DNA from: Uloborus plumipes
Lineage: Eukaryota; Arthropoda; Arachnida; Araneae; Uloboridae
Length of the DNA stretch: 64,000 bases
Direction: 5' to 3'
Assembly: GCA_038373865.1 (NCBI GenBank)
Contig: JAXGGA010004737.1
Coordinates: forward strand, 1 to 64,000
The stretch's first letter is position 1; every line of letters begins with the position of its first letter. The translations under genes and the position numbers were made by a program. The notes below the pieces were generated by a model. It worked only from the letters and a program-made list of their open reading frames with translations. It had not been told where the DNA came from and did not search any database. Of this stretch, positions 15,101 to 23,521 are shown piece by piece.

Positions 15101-18100
15101 TATTGTTAAACACGGCTAAATCAATTTTGAAAAAACTGACTCAATTGTTTGTCTTGTCTAATCGTTTGTCTTGTATATATTTTTCAAATCATGTGTGGGA
15201 TTTTTTTCTTAGTAATATTTTATGAAATAGCAAATTAAAAGATTGTGAACAAAAGTTGACTCCCCCCAGACCCCTATTAATGATGAGCCTGGTAAAAAGA
15301 GTTAATTCTCAGGTTTTATTGTTTGAAATTATTAAAACATGACATGTGGTCTACATGAAGATAATATTTTTTTAAAAACCTATAGTTCTTCAAGATTAAA
15401 CTAATCAATAAATAAGTTTTGAAAAAGGTTAATTTATGTATTCGTTTTTATAATTATATCATTATTAAATTGAATATCAAACCAATTTTATTATTAGTAA
15501 TATTTCTCTCCTTTTATTTTAGATTACACAAAGATTGTTTGCAAAAAATTGAATTTTTTAAGCGAGATGTTATGAAGAAAGAAATGCAAATAAAAGAACT
15601 GCAGCGTCGTCTTGATTCAGGGGATAATTGTAAGCAGTCAATGAATGTTAATTTTCTTTTCATTACTTTATTAAAAAAGTTAAACAGGTACTTTTTCATA
15701 TGAAAATTCAGTGCTTTTGCTCAGAGGCATTATCAGAGCCAATTGTCCTTCCTGGCTTTTAAGAATATAGTGCATGCATGTCTGAATTATTTATAATTTT
15801 TTCATGTGTGTTCCGAATCTATATTCCTGCACGGAATTCCTTCGGGAAATTGAATTTTATATTACTTTGATGTTAATTACATTAAACATTTTTAAAAGTA
15901 TTATAAGCACATGATTTCAAATGCAGAGCTAAAAAAGTTATTTACACTGAAATAAGTACTAAGTGTCTTTTTTTTTTGTCTGTTAGTGATATTTTATTCA
16001 ATTCATAAATGATTATCAACTATACATGCTTTTATATTTATATCGAAAGAGAAGTAGTGTTTTGTTTTAGTTTAATGTAAAGTACAAATATGCTTTAACC
16101 TCATGTATCTAAAAAATTATCTTACCCTGTTTGATTACTCAAATAGTGCATACTTTTACCTAACCTTTTTTTCTCATAACCTTCTGATCTTATTTAATAC
16201 TCTAATTTTCCTTTCTTATTAACACAGTTGCTGATAACGGGGATCTTCAATGTCAAAATGGTAATCTTCAAACTATTTCTACATTCTAAATTACCTTAAA
16301 TGGTTATGGCAATTGTTTTTTTATTGCTTAATTTTAGTGTTTGCATGCTTTTTGTCTTGATTTTGAATGTAGTTTCATATTTTCTGTGACTTTCTTCTTT
16401 TCATTATGCTATCACAGGAGATGCTGATCACAAGTTAATTATTGATGGTAATTATGTATTTAAGTTTTTTTTAATCATTAGTGAGAATTAATAAAAAAGG
16501 CCGTTTTTTTGCCTCAGTGAGTTTGTTGATTATTTTCAACTTAAAATTTCCTTTGTCTTTATTACTGTAAAGCTTACATTTAATTACAGGGATTAATATT
16601 ACATTGCACCAAATATTATAGCACATTCATCAACTCTCTGTTCAGTTATTGTTCAACACATTAGGTTTGACAAAAAAATCCTACTCGGAGTTTGATTAAT
16701 TATGTATAACTTAAACTATTAGGTAAAATTCTCACATACATTTATTTTTTAAAAAATTGTTAAATATATTTTGAGGATCACCCTCCGAAGGGTATCACTT
16801 GGTAACCCCCCCCCCCCCCCCGAGTGGGTTGCGTATATTATACGAAACAGGAAAAAAAATGGTGGAAATTTCAGAAAGGAAATATTGGTATTTTTGTGAA
16901 GCTGTATGATACGTTTTGGGTGTCAGCCTTGGAAGGGTGTTCCCCGGCCAAACGCTCCCCCTCCCCAATATGTTGCTGCAAGATTTGATAAATTATCTAT
17001 CACTTTAAATCTTGTGCAAAACTTCAAAAAGACAATATTTATATTTTTCAAAAACATTTTAAATACGTTTTGTTTGCCAGCACCCAGAAAGGGAGGAATC
17101 GCCCCCCCCCCTTCCAGCAACACTACCGCATAAATATAATCTAAAATATATCAGGATTTAAATATTTATAGTTTTCGAACCTCTTAAATGTGTTACGGGT
17201 GTCACCCCCTCACTTCCAGAAGGGTATCTACTGGTGTAAATGCGCTTATGTTGGTGTTACTGGTTTTGAAAGATTCAATGTATCTGTACATGTTGAATTA
17301 AAAAATTTAGAATTGAAGAATATTCATAAACACTTAACACCAGTTTAGTGTCACACTTCACAAGGGTGTCACACCTCTAAAAATCTACCCCCCCCCCCCC
17401 CAATATGTTTTTTTTTCTTCCTTTTCTTTTTTTCTTCCTTTTCTTTTTCCCCCTTCCTTCTCTCTTTTTTTTCTTCTTTTTTTGGTCCGCTACGTGTGTC
17501 ACCCCCTAGACGGGTGACACCCGGGTCAGCCCCCCCCCCCCCTGTTGCAACGCTACTGCATTAGAATCACATGTATTCAATGGGAGAGTGCTTTTTGATT
17601 GTTCCATGTTTAGACACTCAACAAGGCAATAATTTTTCGTTTCTCAGATTGGCAGCGAGCCAATAAGCACGAAACTGCAGTTCTTGAATGGAATAATTGA
17701 GTTGGCGGTGTATTGCATGTTTCTGCCTTAGCCCTGGTTTACGGGTGTAACTTTCTGCTTTATACATGAATGCTTGATTTTAATTTCGAGTATTAAATAA
17801 TTGTAAACTTAGTTCAAAGTTTTTCAAAAACAAAACTTATGTCATTTTAATTGCAGTTCTTGATCGTCCATCATCTAGAATGTCTTTTTTGGACCAATTT
17901 TTAAAAGATACTTCTCAAAGACTTGGGCATAGTGATAGTGGAGAATCTGCTGGTGCTGGAGATGATGCAGATGTGGAGGACAATCAACCTGTTTCGGGAT
18001 CCAGTAGCAAATCAACTGCATCAGAAGCTAGCGCAGTAATTAAATTTAATAGCATTGTTATTTTTAACTAACTGTTGCATTTTATAGAATTTTGTAAATG

Positions 18101-21100
18101 TTATATAGTTAAAAAAATTAATACCTTTTTGGGTCCTAAAAAGTAAGATTAAGATTTAATGTAAAGTTCATTTAAAGAAAATATAGTCGAACCTCGTTAA
18201 TTTGAACATAAAACAAATTACTACAAAAAAGAACTATATCTCAGATTCTTAAACTTTTAAAATTCATCGATGAGTATTATTTAGCATTTGTAAATTTACT
18301 GACCTCTGTACAGATAACTGTTATTCAATGCAGGAACTTTGGTGCTATTTAATATTTAAATTTTTACTAGCAAAAATACTGCGCATTACCTGGGTCAAAA
18401 GTAATATTGAGAAACAATTAATACATTTCTTTGTTATCTTTTCTTAGCTGAAAGAACTCAAAACACAACGCTTTGGCATAACTAATAATCAAGCTCTATT
18501 TTTACTCATAAAACTAAAACAGCAAAAGGTATAAAGAGAAGAATAGTGCTCGTTTGGAAGCAAAAGAATTACATTAAGATTATACAAATTTGAAGTATTT
18601 CCAAAACAAATTAAAACTCATTTGTTTGAGAAGATTAATATGTTAATAAATTTATTTTAAGAACAAAGTGTCTGACCTTCCTGATATGACCATTGAAGTA
18701 CAATCTGTTAAAGAAATTCAGCCACCTGTAATCCCATTATAATTAAGTGAGTTATTTAGATAACTTGTGGGCACGTGCCACAATTTAAAATTTTGCCAAA
18801 TGTGCGGTAACCCATTGTGGGACACCTTGGATAATTCTGCCCCCCCCCCACCTACTTTATGTAAAGATACTTACCTATTATTATGTCACTAATTTTTGTC
18901 AAAGAGAAAGTGTCGCCAAATGCTGAGATATTATTGCTGACTGTAGAATGATGCTAAATATTTTTATCCTAAAGGATTTCAAAATAAATAGGGAAAATTT
19001 GGCAATTTTTTGTGCAAGAACACAAATTCACGGTTATTTTAGCTTTGTTTAAGGGATTGCTTAATTTAGTATGCAGATTATTTTTTATTCTTGACAAATA
19101 TTTTAAAGTCAAAAAAAAAAAAAAAAAAAGAAACAAACAGAGAGAGAAAGAAAGAAAGGAAAAAAAAACTTTGCAACTTTGAGAATGTTAACTCGATTAT
19201 TAAGATTTTGGTTTGGTCAACAAATATCAGACAATAATCGTTTAATTTTGCTACATCCTAAAAGTTGTAAAAAAAGTTAGGAACAAAATGGAAATACACC
19301 ATTTTTGTTTTTTTACGCAATGGTAATTCTAGAAATTACCTCTTTCATCACAGTGACAATATGCAGCTCCCAAAGTTTATTTCTGAGTACGTCACTGTAT
19401 CACCACATAATCTTGTTCGCATTTTTTTTATTTGAAGGAGAAAATTAATTGTTGCATCAAAGCACTCAATTCATTTTGTATTATTTCTGCTCTACCTAAT
19501 CAATGTTTTTTTTTTCTTTTAGGAGAACTTTTCTTTTTCACCTGTCCTAGATTCCCGGCCTGTTATTAATCTAATTACTCCAAAAGTAAGTAAGGAATTT
19601 TATCAATCAGTTTTGTAAGATTTTTCTGTTCTTCCGTTATTTCAAATGATTCTTTATGAAACTCTGCCATCTGTGGTGCAACATATTTCTTGTTTCTGTT
19701 AACAAGATTAAAATGTAGTGCTAAATGCATTATAAACATTTTTATACTCCCTTTTAGCCTAAAGCTCACCAGTTTCTTATTAGAACTTTCCCAAGTCCTA
19801 TAAAATGCAATCACTGTACTTCCCTCATGATTGGATTATGCAGACAAGGTGCAGTTTGTGAAGGTAAGCTTTTTCAGTTCATTTACAACTGTATATTAAT
19901 CACTCAACCATTCGGACTACAACTCAACCAGAATGTACATAAATTCATGTGTGTTATTATGTGCAGTTTAGCTATCCGGCTGATTTATAAAAATAATTCA
20001 AATAAATTGTTTTCTTAATAAGCTAAACCCTCTTACTTAAATCTTATTAGCCTGTAATTGAATCATTTCATTGATTCATTCTTTGATCATCAATTGGTAT
20101 TATTTATTAGTGATGGAAAGCAATATTTAGCAATGATCCTGAAATCCTCTAGGATAAATCTTTGTAACTCTCACAGTGACTGGCAAATTGCAATAATCAG
20201 TAACAACAAAAGTAATTTTCAGTTAGAACAAACCTAATGAAAACGGCAAAAATTCTAGAAAGAAACCAAGGGGGGGGGGAATACTTACTCTGCTGAGAGT
20301 TTTAACTGGATTTCTTTCATGTCCATTAACCATTGAGAACCTAAAAAAAAAAAAAAAGAAAAGGAGGAGGGGTAATAGCATAGTTTTTCACACTTTTTGG
20401 CCGATGTACTCGTATATCTTGAGGCAGGTCAGGTGTGCATCCGTCATTGTAGGAGGTTGATAAAAACAGTACTGCTTTGAGAAGGTAAATTGCTTTATCT
20501 GCAACATTTCATTTTTATCATCTATTGTACTTTACCTTTATTGTACAATCTTGCTTATTCAGTTGAATAATTTTTGAATTCCAACATTTGGTTACTATGG
20601 AACACAAAATGCATTTCTTCAAATATTTCAAAAACTCATTTCGGTAGATATTACACTTACCTTCTCACAGCAGAGTAGTTTTCCAAAACGTTGTTTATCA
20701 AAATTTAATGGTTGGTTACTTATGAAATGGGGTCATTTGAGTGTTTAGAATCTATATTTTGCTCATTTGACCAGTTAAGAGATGGATGGGCTCATATTGT
20801 AGTCAGGTTGAATAGATAATAAGGATATTACTAATTTATTTTTGCAGCTAGAAGCTGTAAAAATTGTTATTATTAATTGTTATTTTGAATTGGGAAACAA
20901 AAGTTGTTTCAGAAAAAACTATGAATCTGAAGCAAACTAATCTGTTAAAAGTTAACTGTTTCTATTTTCTAGTCTTTTTTCTGATTTTATTTTGCTTCTT
21001 GCCTTGTTTTATTCATTTTCTCAATTAATTGCTTTCTAAATTCCAGTTTGTGGGTTTGCTTGTCATGTTACTTGTCAAGAAAAAGTGCCAGCTGTGTGTC

Positions 21101-23308
21101 CTGTTCCCTCTGATCAAAGTAAGTTTTATGGTGTAAAAAATATGGTATATTTTATATTATAAAGTCACTAGTGTTCTTTAATCATTCTCATACACTCAGT
21201 TCCTTATTCTATTTCAAGATGTTCACTTCATTAAAAGTATTATGTAGAAATATGCAATGGAAATGTTTATCATCATTGTCTAAGAAGTAGTTAGAGCAAT
21301 CGTTCAAATCATTTTCAAGTAGCCCTCTTCCCATATAGGTACAAGACAAAGTATTTGGTGTGCCATTACTTACTATTCAATTAAAGCACATCTAGATACT
21401 CAGACAACAGGAGTGAATGACAGAACCTATGAGTTTTCACTTCACACACCTGATCTCTGTTTTGTCAACCATGAATCGTTAAAAAAAAAAAAAAAAAAAA
21501 AGAAATAGATATAGTGAAAATTCTGTTCCGGATAGCACACATGCTCAAGCCATTTTTATCACTCAAGATCATTTTAATCTGCACACAGCATAAGGCCTAC
21601 AAAAAATATAGTCAGAAATAGTGTTATTTTTATGATAAAGAAAACATCTTCTTTTTTTGTATCTACCTAATACCATATTTTCAAGCCTAAAATGGCTACG
21701 TAGATTTCAGCTCCCCCCCAGATTCCTTCCCTCCCCAACATAAATTTGTCAACCTTTTCAGTTGTTCATTGAGCAGGTATGGTTTAATATTTCATTCTTC
21801 GCACAGGGAAAAATGAAGCAACACCATTATATTTCTCCTTTATTGTGTAAAAAAGGTACCAAATGTTAATTTTTAACAATGTTATGGATTTCTTAAAGTT
21901 AAATTGTGCTTATTGCTAATTTACTGTTCAAACTATCCTGTTTTCCTTATTGATTAAAAGTATTTTGAAAGATTTAAAAATGCAAAAAAAAAAAAAAAAA
22001 AAAACTTTAAAGTGACAAAAAGTGTCTTTAGGCCAAGTTTGTAAATTGCATTAGACCATTGTGACTGCTTGGAGTTGTCCCCATTCTTATCAGTAAAATT
22101 TTTTGATTGATTTCATAATTGAAGCCCTTTACTCTTTTGACCCATGAGTCCTTAGTGTCTTTATTTACCCATATATGTTTGTGTGTCTTTAATTTCTTTG
22201 CTAATTGAAATTTCTTCCCTTTATTTTAGTTAAAAGGCCTGTTGGAATTGATCCAACGAGAGGCATTGGAACCGCTTATGAAGGCTATGTCAAGGTAATA
22301 TTTTCTCTTTCTAATGAAAGATAAAGAAAGATGGCCTAATGTATGACAACCTTGATTTCTTGGAAATATCAGCTAAAATAACTGATCACATGATTCTATT
22401 AACTAACTGACTGTTCTTGACGTCTTATCAAGTCCATATGTAATTCTGGAACTGCCCAACCGCTGGGGGATTTAAGTATAAAGATCTTTCACTCACCTTT
22501 TCGCCCCCCCCCCTATTTGGTACAAAATTAAAAAAATCATTCAAAATTCGTACAGAAATAACTAGAAATTGCCTTAATTTCCTTGGGTGGAAACTTGAGA
22601 GTTATATAATCTTGCATTTAAAAAAAATCTATTCATAAATTGATAGTTACCATGAATCTGTAATAATAAAAATTTTTGTTCTTGTAAAAAGTAATACTAT
22701 ATCATGTGCATGGAGAAATTTATAGGCTGTATCATGTGGAGAATGAGCATTTGGATCCTCTGCATGGCTTGGATCATAGGCCAAAAATAGCCAAAGACCT
22801 TAATATACGATCCTTATTTTCCATTAAACAAAATACATTAAATTTTTCTCTCTTATTCATGGTCTACAATTTCCTTGTCCTATTAAACAGTAAAAGCATT
22901 TTTTATTGATGCTCAAATTTAAGCTATGTGTTATTTTACAATAATATTGAAAATGATTAAATCAATTGAAAGCTATATTAATCAAAATTAATTCTACAGG
23001 TTCCTAAACCTGGTGGTGTCAAAAAAGGATGGATGAGGCAGTTTGTTGTTGTCTGTGATTTTAAGTTATTTTTGTATGATTTAGCCCAAGAAAAGAGTAC
23101 ACAACCCAATACTTGGATCTCCCAAGTATTAGATATGAGGTAAGTAATATTGCTTTTATACTGCAAGTTTGAACGTTCTTTTAAACTACCTGTGGAGTTT
23201 TCTGTATTTATTTTCTAATATTTTAGGGATGAAGAATTTTCAGTTAGCTCAGTGCTAGAGTCAGATGTCATTCATGCTAGTAAAAAGGATATTCCATGCA
23301 TATTTCGG
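16..23308 (+). CDS. gek: MRCK / Genghis khan-type Ser/Thr kinase (CDC42BP family), partial, 18 exons
   Basis: Eighteen exons join in frame to 1861 nt (about 620 codons): 16-151, 4385-4557, 6316-6457, 6531-6574, 6819-6924, 8299-8423, 13913-14021, 14114-14262, 15523-15629, 16228-16260, 16418-16447, 17857-18035, 19523-19585, 19758-19863, 21047-21118, 22230-22294, 23000-23139, 23227-23308. Every junction is AG/GT and every phase matches. Domain order is coiled coil, variable linker, C1 (HX12CX2CX13CX2CX4HX2CX7C, complete), then PH up to DIPCIFR. This order and the strings [23 protein letters not shown] and [18 protein letters not shown] identify MRCK rather than ROCK or Citron. In the family, MRCK is a Cdc42/Rac effector that phosphorylates myosin light chain and its phosphatase subunit at the cell cortex. 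The N-terminal kinase domain is left of the window. The end of PH, CNH and CRIB were not found to the right. The symbol rests on family assignment, not a search. Confidence 0.93.
152..1024. other. MRCK intron, AT-rich, no feature
   Basis: Intronic sequence after the first exon. It has a short direct/inverted TTCCGGTATTTT cluster around 236-350 (TTCCGGTATTTTGCCGG, GATTCCGGTATTTTC), probably the end of an old repeat. No exon is seen. Confidence 0.5.
1025..2702. mobile_element. Non-autonomous DNA element with CCTTAA subterminal repeats
   Basis: The left end CAAGGTTCGTACTT and the right end (reverse complement CAGGGTTCATACTT) form imperfect terminal inverted repeats. Just inside both ends are repeated CCCTTAA / GTCCTTAATTTT motifs (1043-1135 and 2632-2675). 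No transposase is recognised. An 82-codon open frame at 2193-2441 is unrecognised. I could not see a clear target-site duplication. Confidence 0.65.
2703..4384. other. MRCK intron with decayed repeat relics
   Basis: ACAGTCGGACCTCCATAT at about 3133 resembles an end of a Tigger/pogo-type MITE. GGGCCGGCTTAATT around 4241 resembles a worn hAT end. The rest is AT-rich with no coding signal. Confidence 0.4.
4385..4557 (+). CDS. gek: MRCK exon: coiled coil
   Basis: The acceptor is aaatag and the donor gtatgt. It opens in phase 0 with [16 protein letters not shown] and continues [19 protein letters not shown]. It ends with AG, which the next exon completes to an Arg codon. The ATG-less start is expected for an internal exon. 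Confidence 0.9.
5091..5960. mobile_element. AGTCATGG-repeat DNA element, short copy (870 bp)
   Basis: It starts CAGGGTGTCCGCGCACCTGG and ends (reverse complement) CAGGGTATCTGCTCAACCTGG. It is flanked on both sides by TAATTA (5085-5090 and 5961-5966), a 6 bp target-site duplication. Both ends carry multiple AAAGTCATGGA and AGTCCTTGAAAA subterminal repeats. It is an internally deleted relative of the 2.2 kb copy at 31150-33365. Confidence 0.88.
5967..6315. other. MRCK intron, no feature seen
   Basis: AT-rich intron between the AGTCATGG element and the next exon. The polypyrimidine run and acceptor at 6307-6315 are the only signals. Confidence 0.5.
6316..6457 (+). CDS. gek: MRCK exon: coiled coil
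   Basis: The acceptor is ataatttag and the donor gtttgt. The first base completes Arg. It reads [20 protein letters not shown] and then [20 protein letters not shown], and ends in phase 0. Confidence 0.9.
6531..6574 (+). CDS. gek: MRCK exon: coiled coil, 44 nt
   Basis: A short exon of 44 nt, [14 protein letters not shown] plus two bases, with acceptor tattttctag and donor gtgcgt. It is separated from the previous exon by only 73 bp. Confidence 0.86.
6819..6924 (+). CDS. gek: MRCK exon: coiled coil
   Basis: The acceptor is tttttaatag. The exon reads [20 protein letters not shown] and then [15 protein letters not shown]. The donor gtatta is weak. Phase continues into the 8299 exon. Confidence 0.86.
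6925..8298. other. MRCK intron, simple repeats only
   Basis: AT-rich, with a G run near 7217, an ATAATAATAATA tract near 7301, a CA repeat at about 7599-7615 and a poly-A run near 8084. No exon or element boundary is recognised. Confidence 0.45.
8299..8423 (+). CDS. gek: MRCK exon: end of coiled coil, [11 protein letters not shown] motif
   Basis: It reads [20 protein letters not shown] and ends [10 protein letters not shown] plus TG. The next exon supplies G to make Trp. The conserved [21 protein letters not shown] stretch of MRCK is split here by a 5.5 kb intron holding a hAT element. Confidence 0.94.
9291..9467. mobile_element. hAT MITE with C/G tracts, nested (177 bp)
   Basis: Starts CAGGGACGTTATTTCG and ends AAATGACGGGCCTG, with flanking CCTTTATC on both sides (9283-9290, 9468-9475), an exact 8 bp target-site duplication. 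Long G and C tracts lie just inside each end. A relative in opposite orientation is at 43536-43725. Confidence 0.92.
9706..10660. repeat. Probable old DNA-transposon relic with TTACGCG motifs
   Basis: Motifs such as GATTTACGCGAGGGATGTG and GCGTAAGTCGG near 9720-9770 recur in inverted form near 10610-10650 (CGCGTTATATCCG, TGTAAGTCGGGTTGCGC). The spacing suggests the two ends of one inserted element. No target duplication was found. Confidence 0.4.
11609..12181 (+). pseudogene. hAT transposase C-terminal remnant
   Basis: One frame reads [20 protein letters not shown], with the LDPRFK-F motif of hAT transposases, and stops after FLEKKLK. About 180 bp on, another open stretch reads [20 protein letters not shown] and then [20 protein letters not shown] and [17 protein letters not shown], ending at 12179-12181. 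That is the hAT C-terminal dimerisation domain. The in-frame stop and shift between the two parts mean the gene is dead. No N-terminal BED finger or catalytic core was recognised. Confidence 0.88.
13343..13912. other. MRCK intron, no feature seen
   Basis: AT-rich, with no repeats or exons recognised apart from the branch/acceptor region before 13913. Confidence 0.45.
13913..14021 (+). CDS. gek: MRCK exon: conserved [18 protein letters not shown] segment
   Basis: The acceptor is atttgcag and the donor gtatga. It reads [18 protein letters not shown] and then [18 protein letters not shown]. This is one of the most conserved non-catalytic stretches of the family. Confidence 0.95.
14114..14262 (+). 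CDS. gek: MRCK exon: [18 protein letters not shown] coiled coil
   Basis: It reads [20 protein letters not shown] and then [17 protein letters not shown], matching the W-RRSQKLD signature of MRCK. The donor is gtaaga. It leaves two bases. Confidence 0.94.
14263..15522. other. MRCK intron with worn MITE end
   Basis: CCTAAATGACGTACCTGCC around 14817-14835 matches the end of the C/G-tract hAT MITE family at 9291 and 43536. The opposite end is too eroded to place. A second relic (CCCCCAGACCCC, GATGAGCCTGG) lies near 15262-15292. Confidence 0.4.
15523..15629 (+). CDS. gek: MRCK exon: coiled coil before the variable linker
   Basis: The acceptor is ttttattttag and the donor gtaagc. It reads [19 protein letters not shown] and then [16 protein letters not shown]. 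It ends in phase 1, which allows the two following micro-exons to be skipped without a frameshift. Confidence 0.9.
15630..16227. other. MRCK intron, no feature seen
   Basis: AT-rich intron before the 33 nt micro-exon, with no element ends or coding signal. Confidence 0.45.
16228..16260 (+). CDS. gek: MRCK candidate cassette micro-exon (33 nt)
   Basis: Acceptor ttaacacag, donor gtaatc. It is 33 nt and phase-symmetric (1-1), giving [11 protein letters not shown] across the junction. It can be included or skipped in frame. CDC42BPA in vertebrates has alternative exons just before C1, so variable use is plausible but not shown here. Confidence 0.68.
16418..16447 (+). CDS. gek: MRCK candidate cassette micro-exon (30 nt)
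   Basis: Acceptor tatcacag, donor gtaatt. It is 30 nt and phase-symmetric (1-1), reading [10 protein letters not shown] across the junction. It is acidic like its neighbour. No homology is recognisable over so short a length; the call rests on splice sites and phase. Confidence 0.65.
16760..17560. repeat. Degenerate tandem array with poly-C tracts
   Basis: Five to six diverged units of roughly 130-160 bp, each with a GGGTGTCACCCC / AGAAGGGTATC-type core followed by a run of C (around 16807, 17101, 17391, 17530). A short palindrome CCCCCTAGACGGGTGACACC occurs near 17502. It lies in the intron before the Ser/Asp-rich MRCK exon. A pyrimidine-only stretch (TTCTTCC/TTTTCC) spans about 17407-17482. 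Confidence 0.6.
17857..18035 (+). CDS. gek: MRCK exon: Ser/Asp-rich linker before C1
   Basis: The acceptor is ttaattgcag and the donor gtaatt. It opens [20 protein letters not shown] and continues with a low-complexity acidic and serine-rich tail ([31 protein letters not shown]). It ends in phase 0. It is probably a flexible linker and phosphorylation-prone. Confidence 0.85.
18036..19522. other. MRCK intron: possible cassette exon and MITE end
   Basis: Contains the possible exon 18662-18727, an ATAGTCGAACCTCGTTAATTTG string at about 18185 that resembles a Tigger/pogo MITE end, and a purine-rich GAAAGAAAGAAAG run near 19145. Otherwise AT-rich with nothing recognised. Confidence 0.45.
18662..18727 (+). 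CDS. Possible additional MRCK cassette exon
   Basis: A 66 nt stretch between tttattttaag and gtaatc is open in phase 0, matching both neighbouring exons. It reads [20 protein letters not shown] plus PP, which looks coding in composition. It lies in the linker region where MRCK isoforms vary. There is no other support, so it is left out of the joined gene above. Confidence 0.35.
19523..19585 (+). CDS. gek: MRCK exon: short linker before C1
   Basis: The acceptor is ttcttttag and the donor gtaagt. Twenty-one codons in phase 0-0: [20 protein letters not shown] then K. It leads directly into the C1 exon [11 protein letters not shown]. Confidence 0.85.
19758..19863 (+). CDS. gek: MRCK exon: C1 domain, first half
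   Basis: It reads [20 protein letters not shown] and then [15 protein letters not shown]. It supplies the first His and three Cys zinc ligands of C1 (HX12CX2CX13C). The GLCRQG loop sits where typical C1 domains bind lipid. MRCK C1 is reported to bind phorbol ester and diacylglycerol. Confidence 0.97.
19864..21046. other. MRCK intron inside the C1 domain, no feature seen
   Basis: AT-rich, with a G tract near 20271 and an A tract near 20343. No element boundaries or exons. Confidence 0.45.
21047..21118 (+). CDS. gek: MRCK exon: C1 domain, second half
   Basis: It reads [20 protein letters not shown] and then PSDQ, giving the last ligands (CX4HX2CX7C). With the previous exon the C1 zinc set is complete, with no lost residue. 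Confidence 0.97.
21119..22229. other. MRCK intron, homopolymer tracts only
   Basis: Two 20-odd bp A tracts (about 21481 and 21985) and short C tracts. No coding sequence or element boundary is seen. Confidence 0.45.
22230..22294 (+). CDS. gek: MRCK exon: C1-PH linker
   Basis: It reads [20 protein letters not shown] and then VK, the conserved link into the PH domain. Donor gtaata. Confidence 0.95.
22295..22999. other. MRCK intron, no feature seen
   Basis: AT-rich with one C tract near 22504. A 67-codon open frame at 22706-22909 has no recognisable similarity and is judged chance. Confidence 0.4.
23000..23139 (+). CDS. gek: MRCK exon: PH domain, first strands
   Basis: It reads [20 protein letters not shown] and then [20 protein letters not shown] and SQVLDM. 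The [19 protein letters not shown] core is the start of the PH fold. It ends with AG, completed to Arg by the next exon. Confidence 0.97.
23227..23308 (+). CDS. gek: MRCK exon: PH domain, middle (last recognised exon)
   Basis: It reads [20 protein letters not shown] and then DIPCIFR, with a strong donor gtgagt, so the transcript is meant to continue. The C-terminal PH strands and Trp helix that should follow were not found. A mariner-like element starts 213 bp downstream. Confidence 0.96.
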
Positions 23309-23521
23309 GTGAGTTTTCGATTTTAATTTGTCATAAAATAAAAATTGCATGCGGAGAATTGTCATTCGTTTTTGTGTTCTTTTTTTTTCTTTGCTCATTT
23401 TTCTTTCAAAGTTTTTTGTTTGTTTATCTAGTTTCTTTGTAAATCTTACTTTTTCTACTCAATGCTGAGGCGTATCAAGTGCAACTGTAAAAAGCCGTAT
23501 ATTTGATTATATAGTTGTATA

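Noticed and set aside
18448..18528. Possible MRCK exon (81 nt, open, phase 0-0, between ttcttag and gtataa)
   Set aside because: The translation ([26 protein letters not shown]) looks unlike linker or MRCK sequence, and the donor is poor. Kept only as a note.
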